A stretch of 64,000 nucleotides of DNA from the NCBI GenBank assembly GCA_014871385.1, contig CM026432.1:6225224-6289223 (forward strand), written 5' to 3'. The position numbers and the translations under genes are program-made. Each line of letters starts with the position of its first letter. Position 1 is the first letter of the stretch. Source of the DNA: Ceratodon purpureus. Taxonomy: Eukaryota; Streptophyta; Bryopsida; Pseudoditrichales; Ditrichaceae. The notes under the pieces are model-generated. The model did not search any database. It saw only the letters and a program-made list of their open reading frames with translations, and was not told the DNA's origin. Of this stretch, positions 46,141 to 58,147 are shown one piece after another.

Positions 46141-46896
46141 ATGGACATAGAAAACAACTCCAAACATTCCATCCACCACTCTATTAATTGTTCCGATCTT
46201 GACGTGGTTGACACTTACAAAAGAATCTCTAGCTGTTTCCCGACTTTTTCTCCAAAAGAGTTGTTGGACAAGTTTGATGGAAATCCTTATCTTGTTTTCT
46301 AGAGGGTGAAGAGTAATTTCAAACCTACTGACAAAGTTTGGTTTCAGAAACGGGTTGTTGGAAAAAATACACTCATGAAAGCTGTTTGAATACTGATCGA
46401 ATCTACTCCTAGTAAGATTTATTTTCCAATATACATCTTGATTGTTTATATTCAAAAGTTGATTGTTGATATTTTTCTTTAATGTCAATTTTTTATATTT
46501 GAATGCTTTTGTTTACATCTAAATGTTCATTATTGATATCTTTTGAATGTTTTTGCTTTTGAACATATGTTTTGTACTATGCTCGTTTTGAAATGGTCGA
46601 TTGTAGGATTGTCTTATTGATTGCCTTGATTTTAAGTATAGTTGCTGGAGATAGAAAATTCACAAATAAGACTCTTCGGCAAATGGTAATCTTGAGAATG
46701 GCTAAGGCGCAGATTCCGACTGACAAGGCTATGTTGGTGACTAGACATCATGATGTCAAGTCGTATAACCAATATAATACGAATTCAATAAAATTGCAAA
46801 TGGACACTTATCAGTGCATCATTTCAGGCAATGGTAAGAAATACTTGGAGGTTCTATCTCAAGAGTTGAGAAAGGCAAACAATGTCAAGGTAATAT
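46141..46896 (+). pseudogene. Decayed Crypton/DUF3504-like tyrosine recombinase fragment
   Basis: Two pieces resemble the C-terminal catalytic part of DUF3504/Crypton-type tyrosine recombinases. The first frame (46141-46389) has a TAG at 46300 and ends KPTDKVWFQKRVVGKNTL, like the family's (V)W(F/Y)..xPLGxNTL motif. The second (about 46642-46896) reads KFTNKTLRQMVILRMAKA, then DKAMLVTRHHDVKSYNQY. It matches the family pattern of T/SN-(H/K)-S/T-LR..., GH(K/R)xVxSYxxY with the conserved Arg, His and terminal Tyr, although the GH(K/R) is changed to RHHD. About 250 bp of non-matching DNA separates them. No clean splice joins them, so it is probably a relic. Alternatively it is an exon set of a domesticated gene; donors such as AAG|GTAATA follow at 46895. 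Confidence 0.45.
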
Positions 46897-47935
46897 ATTT
46901 GAGACTTAATTATTTGGACTTTTGTTTTTGTTTTTTATTTTTTATTGAGTATTTTAATAAATTTTCTCTTCTCTTGTGTAAGATATCAAAGAGCGTAAGG
47001 TTGCAAGTATCAAGTGTGCAAGTATCAAGGCCGCAGGTCAAGTTTTAGATACAATTAAGGTGGAGACCGCTGCCATGAAGATAGAAGCCCTATGATTGAG
47101 AAAATCAACATCAAGATATTGGCTTAAGTCAATTTCAGGTCTTTATAATATTTTATTTTTTCTCTATTCTTCCTAGTTTTGCTAATTTTTGTCTTTGTAT
47201 TTATCTTGCAGAGCACAACTACAGATTTGCAGAATGTTTCTAAGCTACTTGCGACCTCAAATACTTCCGAAGAGGTGAGTTTTTGATTGTATTAAGTTGA
47301 TTAGTGGATGTCATTTCCTTGGAGATTCTTTTACTCTATCTTTGTGAATATAATTCTTTTTGTTGATGTAGTCTTTTGTAAACCGGGGAAGTTCATCAAC
47401 TGGATTTATGTTTGGAACTTGTAGTCTTTTGTTAACCATGGAAGTATATCTGTTGGATTTATGTTTGGAACAGCATCTTGGTTGTAACTTCTTCAACTTT
47501 AACGCTCCATTTGATCCTAGCTTCATGGCCTCGTTCATCTCGAAACTTCCTAAGACAACTTAGTCTCTTAAATAGATCTTGTTTTTGGATTATTATTCTT
47601 GAATTTTTCATTTGTTTATTTTTGAACTTTAAATTGATTGCTACTGATACTTGATTTTTTTTTGTTTCAGAGTGACATTGTAATATCCGATGTTGTTAGC
47701 TTGCAGTAGAAAAAATTCCAAAAGGGAGTTACAGATTTAGGAATTGTGGCGGTTTCTGTGAAAGGCATGGTTGTTCGAAGGCGAATGGTGTTCATGTTTT
47801 GTACGTTATAGAAATTCAAATGTATGGTGGGGAGAAATGATGTTATTGGATGCAGTGATGGGTTTGGACATGCATCATCAATTGAAATCATGCACTTTTC
47901 GAAGTCTTGCCTAATAGAAGGGTCCCACTAGTGAG
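46897..47935. other. AT-rich region with exon-like patches, no gene assigned
   Basis: Short stretches bounded by splice-like signals occur (47213-47275, ending GAAGAG|GTGAGT, and from 47672 after TTTCAG). They might be further exons linked to the recombinase relic, but no protein family is visible. Confidence 0.3.
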
Positions 47936-48083
47936 GACAAAAATAAAGAACATCGGCCTTTGAAAGGGGCAAGAAATGAAGGGTTAGAGCTGAGTTGCTG
48001 AAGCAGGGGTAGCTTTGCATCCAGTGCCTCCAGTAGCTAAGCGCCAGCCCTTCATTTCCTGCCGGTGTTCTTTAATTTTTGTC
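47936..48083. repeat. 148-bp imperfect fold-back sequence
   Basis: The two halves are inverted copies. GACAAAAATAAAGAACATCGGC at the left pairs with the right arm (GCCGGTGTTCTTTAATTTTTGTC on the plus strand), and GAAATGAAGGG pairs with CCCTTCATTTC. The inner parts pair with G-U and mismatches. It could be a miRNA-type precursor or a small inverted-repeat transposon relic. Confidence 0.6.
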
Positions 48084-48851
48084 TTCATCTGAGGCCTTGG
48101 CGTGGCCCTGCTAAAAAAATGACGCTACATCGAGCGGCCCAGCTAAGTTCAGTCAACAAATGGCTGCTGGAAGTGATGGTTGTAGGTCTACCCCCTACTT
48201 TTAGTCACTCTAGTAGCTCCATACTGTTGATAATATCATCTAAGATTTTCAAAGAATAATCAAGGCTAATGTATTTTTATGATTGGAGCTACTAAAGTAT
48301 GTGGTGTAGCCCTGATATATATAGTTAGCGAATATTATAGAAGTATCACTTATTTGTGATTTTTGTGTATGAGATCAATATTAGCGTATGCATGTGTTAA
48401 ATAAAAAGAAAAAAAATTCAACATCCTCAAAAATCCAATTAATCTGGCCCATTTTTTAAGAACGAACTAAAATAGAGTATGATTTTTTAGAAAGTCTTTA
48501 AAGTGTAATTCGTATAATGGATTTCTACTTGGTAAGAGGGAAATTCCAAGTGAAACTTGATTTTTAAAGTTGCAGAGCTTTTTTTAATCTTGGAAAATAT
48601 AAAAGGTTTAAATTGATGACTTTTAGGTCATGTAGACAAAATGAAATTCATTAAATAATAAAAAATTGTATCCTTTCATTGTCAATCAAAAGTCTTTGTA
48701 ACATAAAACTTTTAAAGGAAATCCAACTCAAGTATTTTTTTTTAAATTATGTAATTATTCATATCAAAATAACAAATTGCTTTTCAAATCATGTAATCAT
48801 TCCTACTAAAAATAACAACTTGTAGATGAGCTCTTTTATCTTCAATTCTAA
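48084..48851. other. AT-rich intergenic, no gene seen
   Basis: This is low-GC DNA without long frames or repeats that I can support. Confidence 0.5.
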
Positions 48852-49394
48852 CTATTTATTTTGATTTAAAGTTAATTCTTTCATAAGTTGCTCTATATCT
48901 TCATTTGAGCTCGTTTGAAACTCGTTGTGTTTTGAAGCAATACTTCTATGGTTTTGGATGATGAAAGTTTTCTTCTTAGAAAACTTCTTCTTGCTATACA
49001 TGATTTTGGGCCGCGCTTCTCGATTGAGCTTTATCATTTTTTGGAGCAATATATCAATGTTTTGTGCAGATGAAGAATGTTTCACGATAAGCTTATTCTT
49101 ACTAATCATGAACTTGAATTGAGCCTCTATTTTTGGCCCCATTGTGATGGTTGTAATGGAATTTGTAGGGTTGACCATCTCAGCTGATGGATTTATAAGA
49201 GGTTATTGGAGATTAAGACTTGGCAATTCACAATTTAGCATGTTTAAGTTTGGTATTGTCGAAATCGCATCATTGTCTGACTCGGCTTTCATTCCAAAGT
49301 GAAATACTTTTTGTACTTCTTCCGACGTAAATATTGGTAATATCAATGAATTCTCAAGCCTAGGCAACTTCTCAGAGGTCTCAGAAGTATCCAT
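48852..49394 (-). pseudogene. AT-rich open frame of about 180 codons with one stop
   Basis: A minus-strand frame starts at ATG 49394 (MDTSETSEKLPRLENSL) and continues in the same frame to 48852, broken only by TAA at about 49205-49203. The second half is Lys/Asn-rich (KKKFSKKKTFIIQNH, EDIEQLMKELTLNQNK). I do not recognise it. It is either a gene relic or chance in AT-rich DNA. Confidence 0.25.
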
Positions 49395-50147
49395 CGCCCC
49401 GAATAATATGAATATTTTCCAATAATGACTTATCAAAACTTCAAACTACAATATATTTATGAGACAAATTCTAAAATGAACTGGTTGTAAAGAGGAAATC
49501 CTACATATTTATAGTTAACCTCACTTACATATTTTTTGACTTTATCACAATCCTCTCCTTTTACTTTATCAAATCACAACATTAGAATTCAAGTCCCACT
49601 TTGTCAAAAATATCACCTACTAACTCATGTCTAAAACATATGTATACAAAAAGAAAAATGAAAAAAAAGAAAAAAGAAAATGGGGAAAAAACAAAGGGAA
49701 AGGGAATGTTACTAAACAGTGAATTAAAGAATAGAAAAAAGGAAATTAAAAATACAGGTAAAAGGAAGAAAAGAAGAAAAATCAAATAAAAATCAAATAA
49801 AAGAGAGTAGGGGGACTCACCTGCACTGCAGCGAGCGAGCGAGATGACAAATGGCAGCTGACGTGGAGTCCCGAGAAGCCCCCGGGAATCCAAAAGACCA
49901 TCCCGCGTGGCACACGTCCCCGCCCAACTGGCCCCCGCAGATGGCCCCCTTATCCAACCCCCCCTTAACCCACCTCCCTTAACCCCACTCCACTAACCCA
50001 ACCCACAGTTAACCCACCCAACCCCACTCAACCAACTCAACCCTACTTAACCAACTTCACTAATCACACCTAATTAACCTAACCATACTTAACCAGCATA
50101 ATCTCACTAATCACACTTCGCTAATCATGCTTAACTCACTAATCCCC
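49395..50147. other. Intergenic, C-rich degenerate repeat, no gene seen
   Basis: A purine-rich stretch lies at 49640-49810. From about 49925 to 50100 irregular repeats of an ACCCA/ACTTAACC type occur (CCAACCCACAGTTAACCCA and similar). They are not a regular telomere repeat. Confidence 0.5.
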
Positions 50148-50212
50148 AAAACCCTAATCCAGGCTCAGAAGAACAGAGACAGAGACAGAGCAGAGAGAGA
50201 GAGAGAGACACA
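50148..50212 (+). promoter_or_regulatory. Telo-box and GA-rich leader upstream of the LysM/M23 gene
   Basis: AAAACCCTAA at 50148-50157 contains the plant telo-box core AAACCCTAA. A GA-repeat leader (about 50168-50212) follows. Both are common in plant promoters and 5' UTRs. They probably mark the transcription start region of the downstream gene, but no in-frame upstream ATG could be tied to it. Confidence 0.4.
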
Positions 50213-51747
50213 GACTCCTTGCCTCGGGAGTGGTGGTGGGGCACAGACGTAAGCCTCCCTCACTCCATAGCTTCGCCTTTCTCCCACTCCACCCCTCTCC
50301 TCACTCCACCCTCCCCCTCCCCGCTTTCTTTTGCGCCACTCCACGCCCAATTCCGTCCCCATTTGACCCACTTTCGCCCTCATTCGGTGAACTTCTCCCC
50401 CTGCATTGTCTTGGTAAATTTTTCGATGAGTTTCGATGAGTTTTGATGAGTTTTGATGAGTTTTGGTGAGTTTTGGTGAGTTTTTGTTGGGTTGATGGGT
50501 TTGTTTCTTTGGGATTATTGAGGGGTGGGTTTGTGAGGATGGGTTTTTGTTCGGGGTTCTTTTTGTGCTGAATTCCGATCCGATTTGAGGGTGTTGGGTT
50601 TAGTTTTGGTGTTGGATCTCTTCCTGCATTGTCTTGGGTGTTTTTATTCATGAGTTTTTTTTATGTGTTTTTATGGAATCTCGTTGAGTTTATGGTTTTT
50701 CGAAGTGTTGCACTTCAGTGTCGGATGGTCAGTTTGTCTGGTTTGAGCTAGTTGTGTTCAATTTTTGGGGCGTAGTGGTTTTTAATGGGTTTTTTGGAGT
50801 TAATTTGTTTTCGAGGTTTTCCGAGTTTTGGGGAGTTTTATTTCGTATGGTTGAGGTTTAGGTTCATTCCTTCGTTTGCGTTACTTGGTGGTGAATTCGG
50901 TTCTTGTTTGGGTTGATTATGTCCAATTTCAGAGTGGGTTTCTCCTTGCGTTTGAGATGATTGTGGGTTGCCAGGGTTCTTGTGTTGTGGAGTGGATATA
51001 CTCATAGTTGTGATTTGATAAGGATCGGGGGGTCTGTTTTAATGATTTGTGTTCCATCATGGAGGTGGCATTGGTTGGGATGACTTGTGGGTTCCGCGGA
51101 GTGGCCGGCCGATGTTGCAATAGAATGTGGCGTGGGTGAGAATTGGTGTTAGGTTAGGCGAGGTCGTTTCGGTCTTTTGATGTTGTGTGATTGGCATGAA
51201 TTGCCTGCTACCTTTGTTTTGATCAAGAAGTACTCAGTGGACAAGAGTATTAGCTTAATGTAGCTCAAAGAACTGCGGTGTGCACTGGTTGTTCAGGAGT
51301 ATAACATGGTTTTCGATGGTATGCGTCTTCTACTTGCTTATCAGAGCTGAGGTCCATGGAGGAGTTCTTCGTGGATGATCCTGTTATTTAGGAGTTGAGA
51401 ATATGGTGTTCAAGTGGCTGAATCCCAGGCTCCCGGGTGTCGAGAATGATCAGGTGCACTTACCTCACATGATGAAATTCTCACTTTGCGAACGAAGCAC
51501 GAATACTGGGACCATAGATTAGAGAATACCACGAGATACGAGTCAATGCATTTATCTCTTAGATTTGAAATTGTATTGTCAGTGTCTAAACTGAAGTGAT
51601 CGATTCTTGGACTTAGGCTTACTAGAGTAGGGAATCATTTATCTGTGGATTTCCAGCTACACAAAGTTTTGAGACCATGGATCCAACATGCGAAATGCCT
51701 ACGTTTTGATTCAGATTCTGGTGCCAAATTAGTTTCTATCCGACTGG
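50213..51747 (+). other. Probable 5' UTR/first intron of the LysM/M23 gene
   Basis: No domain-bearing frame is seen. A strong donor (CTTG|GTAAAT) lies at 50414, and T/G-rich intron-like sequence with TTTTGATGAG repeats (50425-50480) follows. The frame before that donor has no ATG, so a first coding exon is not proven. Confidence 0.4.
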
Positions 51748-54700
51748 ATGCAAAGTCTTTGGGAATTGACGTTATGCCTGCTTCCATTCAATTTCCTACA
51801 TATTGTAACTATTATTAGGAAGAACTTGCAGACAGCAGTAGGATTGCATAGTCATGGATCACCGGTGGTGTCCAGGCCTACATCTGGGACAAGGAGCCGG
51901 CTGAGCGAGAATTTCGAGGCGTTAAATACAGCAAGTATGAGCAGTGCTGGATCATGCATTGAGCATGTTGTTCAACGGGGAGATTGGCTTTATGACATTG
52001 GACGACGCCATAACGTGGACTTGAGGTATATCAGCATACCTAATATTCAGTTGTTTTCGAGAGTGTAGTTATAGAGTTGAATGATGGATCCAATTCAGGC
52101 AGTCTGACTAGAATAGAGCTGGACTCACCCAGCATGTCCCGCCTTTTTGTTAGTTCTATCTTATTCTCCAACCTTGCACTGCTTAATTCGTAAATCGATG
52201 TGGGGTTTTCTGACAGGACCCTTCTGATCGCAAATCCGAGTCTGAGGAACCCAGATAGTCTACTGGTTGGTAGTCGAATATCGATACCTCGCGATAGCAG
52301 CTGTCACACTTCCCCGACAAGCAGTAGAACCTCTGTCACCAGAGCAAAAATAAGCTCCGCGCACAGAGCACAGTCGACAGGAACTGCATGCTCGTCATTA
52401 TTGATGAGGCCTGAGATGTTGAGTCTCAGTAAAACTTTTGCTCTTTTAGGACAGGTTTTATGTAACAAAAATCGGGAGCACAGAGTGGGTGATGGAGACT
52501 CGCTTGCTTTTCTAGCAGAGAAGTACGGGACCACAGTGCAGGCGTTGAAAGAACTCAATAACATGAAAGACGATACTATTTACTCTGGCAGGTTTGTGAC
52601 ACAATACTTGGACATGTACACTCTTGTATAGCAGGAATTGTTCGCTGGAAATGGCCCATTTTAGAAATCGAAGTTTGTGTGATTGTCAGTGCCGTTTTTG
52701 TCAGTGTCAACCTTCTGAGGTTATATGAATGCAGCAGGAGCTACTCGCTGCCATTTCTTGATTACGTTAGAGTGGCTGTAGACATGTCTGCTATTTTTAC
52801 TTGATTTCCTGCAGTTAGGACACAGAACTTATGAAAGTGATATTCGAGCACATTTGTCTCATCACATTCTCACGATCAAATGCTGGAACTTATTGCAGTG
52901 TGTTGAAGATAGATCGACGTAGTGCAGAGCAAGCAGTGCTGGGTCGAAAGGCGAGTGTGCACGAAAGGAATGCCTTCGTTGACGATGTTTCAGGGAATGC
53001 ACAACAACCCCTCAAGTCTGTCAAACCTGTGATAAGCGCATGCCCTCGATCACGAAGGGTGCAGAGAACACATCCAATCCCTAGCATAGAGACTGTGCGT
53101 GTCAAATATGGAGATACACTAGCTGATATTGCCTCTGGACATGGGTAAGAGTCATAAGTTGTGTGCTTTCTGGGATATTGAATTTAGATATATTATTGGT
53201 GTAGGATTCTCACATTATAATGCTGGGAAAGTACGTGTATACAACAGGCATTTTTTGATATTCTGAGAAGACTAGACTTTGTGTCTCGAGCAGTTTTCTT
53301 TTACATTAGTAGGGGTTAATACTGAAGATTTGTAATTGACTTTACTTTTAATTTTCAACTACATGATCAGTCTTAGCTCAGAGGAACTGCGGCGGTTGAA
53401 CAACTTGCGCGACGAGAATATTTTTGAGGGGGATGTTCTTGCCGTGTCAACAGTGTCAGGAGGTACTGGTTGTATCACAGCTGCCAAATTTTGTTTGTGT
53501 GTTTTTTCAGCTCATGTGTTGTGCAAGCACGAAACTTTCATGATAGCTCAGCTGAAGCATTTGGTTTGTTTTTTAAAGGTCCATCATTCAAAGAACTTCC
53601 AGAGAATCGGTCAGGTCGACGGCGTACCAGTCGACTACTTTTTTCAAGGCAGTGTGCGGGTTTCCAACGAACGCTGGGAGTTGGAGGTCCAGAACAGACT
53701 CTTAAACAGCAGCTTACAGCTGGCAGCTTAAAACTTGAAGGTTTGTTACCCTCCTTGTGTTGACAATTGAGATGAGTCGAACGATTTCACTTCGTAGAGG
53801 TTACGCAAGGGTGTGCTTTTGTTTTAACATGTCTTGATTGGAAGTTGTACTGTGGTGTGTCCTTTCACATATTAGGGCGATGGAAAAGAAAACGGATGGG
53901 ATTTCAACATGCACAAGATAAGTGGATGCGGTTCAGTTCTCCTGTCTCAAAGGGGTATGGCAGTTTTCGCTTCTCGGGACCAAGAATAGTATTGCTGTTT
54001 TTGTCTAGTATAGCTTATTGGAAGTGAAACTGAACACTATCTTGTACCGCTTCTGTCATAGTGTGTTGTTTGTTACTCAACCCCAACTCAAGAATAAGAG
54101 CCATTCTCTGTTTTCGTAATGAGTGTTTAGTAATGACATGCATTCAGGTCATTCCCTGTTCATGAAGGTATTGAGATTTGTGGTTATTGTCAGTCGCTAA
54201 GAGAAGGTGATCACCGTTTTCGTTGCGAATTGATGCAGTTTTCTGAGCAGTACATATGGCTGGCGTTGGGGTGCTTTTCACGAGGTAGAGTTCATCAACC
54301 TGTGTGTGTTAAGTAGGACTGTCAGCTGTGCATGCTATTTCTAGTTGCATCTAGAAGTGTTGTTCCTTGTTTAGTGAACTTCTGTCCGAGTGCTGTTGGG
54401 GATTGTAAGGATTGTAATAACACAATATTCAGTTGTGTGCAAAACTACTCTACTTTAAGTTTTGATGAAATTTAACATTCCTGAACTTGAAATATCTCTA
54501 CTCGCACTTTGACCTGTGTATGCTTCTACTAAATTTAACTAGATGTCTTGACCTAGCTCCTGCCTGATTTAGCTACTGTGATAAGTTACTATCTTTCATA
54601 CGCTATTACTCCATATTGCAAATTTCTCTTTAGATTTTCTACATTTCTTAGACACAATATTCATGTCAGCGTGGTAATTCGAGTACCTAGTCTGGAGCTG

Positions 54701-55667
54701 TTCCTTGTCTGAGGGTTGGGATTTTTTGGTACTGGTGAAGGGCATTGATGTAGCAGCAGATCAGGGTACTCCAATATTAGCATCTGACAAAGGGACGGTA
54801 ACTTTTGCGGGCTGGAGTGGCGGGTGAGTTCCTCTGTTTATTATCATTTTTTCCCATCCTTTGACATCATACATGTGCTCTTCCCCTGGACATCTTTTAA
54901 TTCCTTTTAGTCTTTTTAAATAAAGTACTACATAATAGTTCAAGACATGGTTGATCGGATTCTCTGTTGTTGTTTGGTCTCTTTGGGTATTTCTCCTCCT
55001 GTATTGAGTTAATAAAAGCATGTACTTGCAAGCTATTGAAAGATACTGAACAAGTTATTTTCTGATGTTTCTGAACATTTTTTTCATGTTTTTCAGTTAT
55101 GGGTATTTGGTGGCCATCCAGCACGAAGGGGGATTTATTACAAGATATGCACACTGCTGTGCTATCCATTCCCGAGTTGGACAGGTGCAGAGTTCATGAA
55201 CATCTCAGAAATTCGGTAGAGTCAAGTAGTTTTTATTTTCTTTGAAATTTGAACTGTAGCATCTGGTGTTTCAGTAGACTTTACATTTGCCACTGTTTCT
55301 GATCATATCTAGTTTGTTACGTTCCTTACAGCAAGTAGTGAAGGGGCAACAAGTAGCAGCAGTAGGTGCCACAGGACGCGCCACAGGCCCTCATCTACAC
55401 TTTGAAGGTGGGTATATTGACAACAATTTTGTAAGTATTTCGTAGTTGGTTCTGTTTAAAAGCCGTAATCTAGTTGTATTCATATAAGGCGCTCCGTACT
55501 AGTGTTCAAATCTGATTGGATGGACTAGTGAATCACAAATTCCACTGCTCTCTTTGCTTATCAGGTGGGTCATGAAAGAGTTTGGTGAGTACTGAAATTA
55601 GTTTCTCGTGTGTACAGTTCGAAAGAATGGAGAAGCGCTTGATCCTTTGAAATGGGTAAATTTGTGA
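51748..55667 (+). CDS. LysM x3 plus M23 (LytM) metallopeptidase, probably plastid peptidoglycan hydrolase
   Basis: M23 enzymes cut peptidoglycan cross-links, and LysM binds the glycan. Exons: ?-52025, 52217-52591, 52899-53144, 53371-53462, 53579-53740, 53876-53954, 54239-54284, 54741-54823, 55097-55184, 55332-55407, 55618-55667. All introns are GT-AG and phases agree, giving 524 residues if translation starts at ATG 51748. LysM repeats lie at about residues 71-117, 180-223 and 281-325. The M23 domain has all zinc and catalytic residues: FHEGID (H-x3-D), RYAHCC (His) and GPHLHFEV (H-x-H). The 5' end is unresolved. ATG 51748 gives a hydrophobic start (LWELTLCLLPFNF). Alternatively an acceptor at 51831 joins an upstream exon that could encode a transit peptide. 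Plastid location is inferred from the known peptidoglycan of moss plastids. Confidence 0.88.
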
Positions 55668-56926
55668 CACATACTCTGAACACGTCGTTGTATCAAAAGT
55701 AAGTAGGATAATCCATTTTAATTTATGGCTCATCGAGGTATAGGGATTTGGTTTTAGGCTAGGTGTAGGTGTAGGTGTAGGTTCAGGCTGAGGCGAAGGC
55801 ATTGAGTTATATTTTCTCAAAGAAATCCATCACTTCAGTTGGTCTTGAGAGGGAGTTCTGTGGTCGTGTTGTTGCTTTGGAGCAAGTTAGACAAGCTTGT
55901 GTGAGGTAATGGTCGAGGAAATTTCTAATTTAAAAGACCTAGATTAATGTGGCAAATAAGGAGACTATCAGTGCGTCTGTACAATACAGGATTGGATCGA
56001 ATAACTTCGTCAATGATCTTCGTGCCCTGAAGTATGTGATTCAGTTAGAGTCGTCCTTCCGATCTTGAATGCATATACTGTAATTATTTCTTCAAAGATA
56101 CGAAGATCGTCAGAAATATTCTGGAGGTACATCATCATTTCCCTCGGGATACCCGTCGAACTTAAATTATGTTTTTTACACAGATCATTTCTTTTCTTTG
56201 TCATCTCGGGTTTATCCAACAATGACTTCCTAAACTGTATCATCAGTGTTTTTCACCACGCCTCAGTGCAGTTTCATGGAACGTTCATGTCTTCGTCATG
56301 CAATTTCTGATTTTTCATAAGTGATTTACTGATCTTCTCCTTCACGCCAGCGACATTTGTCATAGATCTTCTTGGGAATTATGACGGACTTTGAGAGATT
56401 GTACAGCACGTGTTCGACTTACGGACAGTTCTTTACTAGTAACGTGTATTGCAAGGTGCTTTTGAGAAACTGGTCACCGGGGGCCCTGCTAAATTCCGCC
56501 TAAGAATCTATGGAATATATGTAGGAAGGGTTTGTTGTTACAAATACTGTTATTCGTGAGATGAATGGTGTTCAGGTTCGAGTATTCCTTGCACTTTGCT
56601 AAACACGAATTTGCAGGATATTAAAGTTTCTGAAGAGAACAGTTGTTGGCCGATTTTCTAGTCTCTAGAGTTGTCGATAGTCGGATTTAATTACGGGGTC
56701 TTACTAAGATGCAAAACCGAGTAAATACACAAATTGAAACTCATTTCTTCGACAAATCTCACTTAATCGAATAGATATACATGAACTCAATACTCTTGCA
56801 GCTCAAAGCATCGAAAACAATAAGTAGCCCTTCTGTGTTCAGATAGAAGCACAGTGTATCAGGCAACGTACGCTCCAGATATTGCACTTCACCGCCTCCA
56901 CACTGAAAACCCCGGATTTAATAAAG
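55668..56926. other. Intergenic, no gene seen
   Basis: The left end is the 3' UTR side of the LysM/M23 gene. A GGTGTA repeat (GTGTAGGTGTAGGTGTAG, about 55763-55782) is the only ordered sequence seen. Confidence 0.5.
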
Positions 56927-57140
56927 CCTCCGTTGCACTTGACATCATGTTGCAAATTGCAGAAACAACCACCATCTCGAGCCGAAAGTTTTTGCCATTT
57001 GCAACACGATGCCAAGAACAAACAAAAAAAACTTGATATACAACTTCCGTTGCCCTTGACATCATGCTTCAAATCGCAGAAACCGTACACACCATTCCAG
57101 TCACCGGTTTTTGCCATTTGCAACATGATACCAAGAACAA
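56927..57140. repeat. Tandem duplication, about 95-bp homologous blocks 117 bp apart
   Basis: Blocks 56927-57021 and 57044-57140 share CCGTTGC(A/C)CTTGACATCATG, then CAAAT(T/C)GCAGAAAC, then GTTTTTGCCATTTGCAAC and CCAAGAACAA. Both are diverged and non-coding as far as can be seen. Confidence 0.75.
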
Positions 57141-57995
57141 CCAGAAACAGATAACTCCCTTGTCTCCACCGTCACCACCCGGTACCGACTAACCTCACCA
57201 CCACACCAAACACACAAACACAACACACGACTTGACTCCACCAACAACCTACAAACCAACTCACAAGCCCAACCCATCGAACAAAACAACACCTTCCACA
57301 ATAACTACACATGTAGAACCAACAACACAACATAGCATGACCAAGCTCCAAAACACAGACCCAGGAGGAAAACAAAGGCTCCAGAGTGCTAGAAACTAAG
57401 AAAGTGGGAACCTCAGCAAGGAGAGGAGCTCCTCACTAGACCCAAGTGGTGGTTCTACAGCAGTTCAGCCCGGTTGCAAAATTATATAGTCCTCTGGAGC
57501 TCCCCCGGAACGCACGACCTGGTCCTGCAGCATCTTGCGATGTCTATGTTTCTAGAAGATGACTATTCTGCGTGGAATCGGTCGCCTTGCGCTCCCCCCG
57601 GGCCCCTCATCATTGAGGAGGATAGTTCTGGGCGGTGTTGGGCACGGAACTGCATTGGATTCTGAGATCTACGTTTTGGGGATGTTTTGGGGATTGCGCT
57701 GCACCCTATCACCGTGTGCTGGGGACGTTTAAAATTATTTTCCTAGAATGGTGTAATTTATTAAATGAATGAATGTGTCCACAGTATATGGTGATTTTAA
57801 TATACTGGAATTATTGGAGGAGGAGGAGGAGTGCACAGAGTGTTGAGTGAAGTTAACTTACACTGTAATTAATTAGTTTAATTTTGTTTTAAATCTTTGA
57901 ACCAAAGGAAATACCGGAGGTTACTAGCAGCTTAGGCAGAAAATAATTATTTTCAAATCTGCCGAATTTTTTTGGAAATTCATGACTTTGTTTGC
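57141..57995. other. Intergenic, no gene seen
   Basis: A C/A-rich segment (57175-57365) is followed by mixed sequence with a short GGA repeat near 57819. No domain is recognised. Confidence 0.5.
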
Positions 57996-58147
57996 CCAAC
58001 TTTGAGATATTATTATCCGACTTTGAGATATTATTATCCGACTTTGAGATATTATTATCCGACTTTGAGATATTGTTTGCCCGACTTTGAGATATTGTTT
58101 GCCCGACTTTGGGATATTGTTTGCCGGACTTTGAGATACTATTGCTC
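57996..58147. repeat. 21/22-bp minisatellite, 7-8 copies
   Basis: The unit CCGACTTTGAGATATTATTAT is repeated about three times at 21 bp, then a CCGACTTTGAGATATTGTTTGC variant at 22 bp for the rest. A last, diverged ACTTTGAGATATTATT occurs at about 58180. Confidence 0.85.

Noticed and set aside
49925-50157. Interstitial telomere repeat
   Set aside because: The ACCCA/CTTAACC units are irregular and do not form runs of CCCTAAA. Only one telo-box (50149-50157) is exact.
50219-50413. Ser/Pro-rich first exon with a transit-peptide look for the LysM/M23 gene
   Set aside because: Its phase joins the exon at 51832, but the frame has no ATG (it would need to start at TTG). I left the 5' end unresolved instead of calling it.
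57474-57665. Short plus-strand frame near 57.5 kb
   Set aside because: It has 63 codons, no family similarity and no flanking gene signals.
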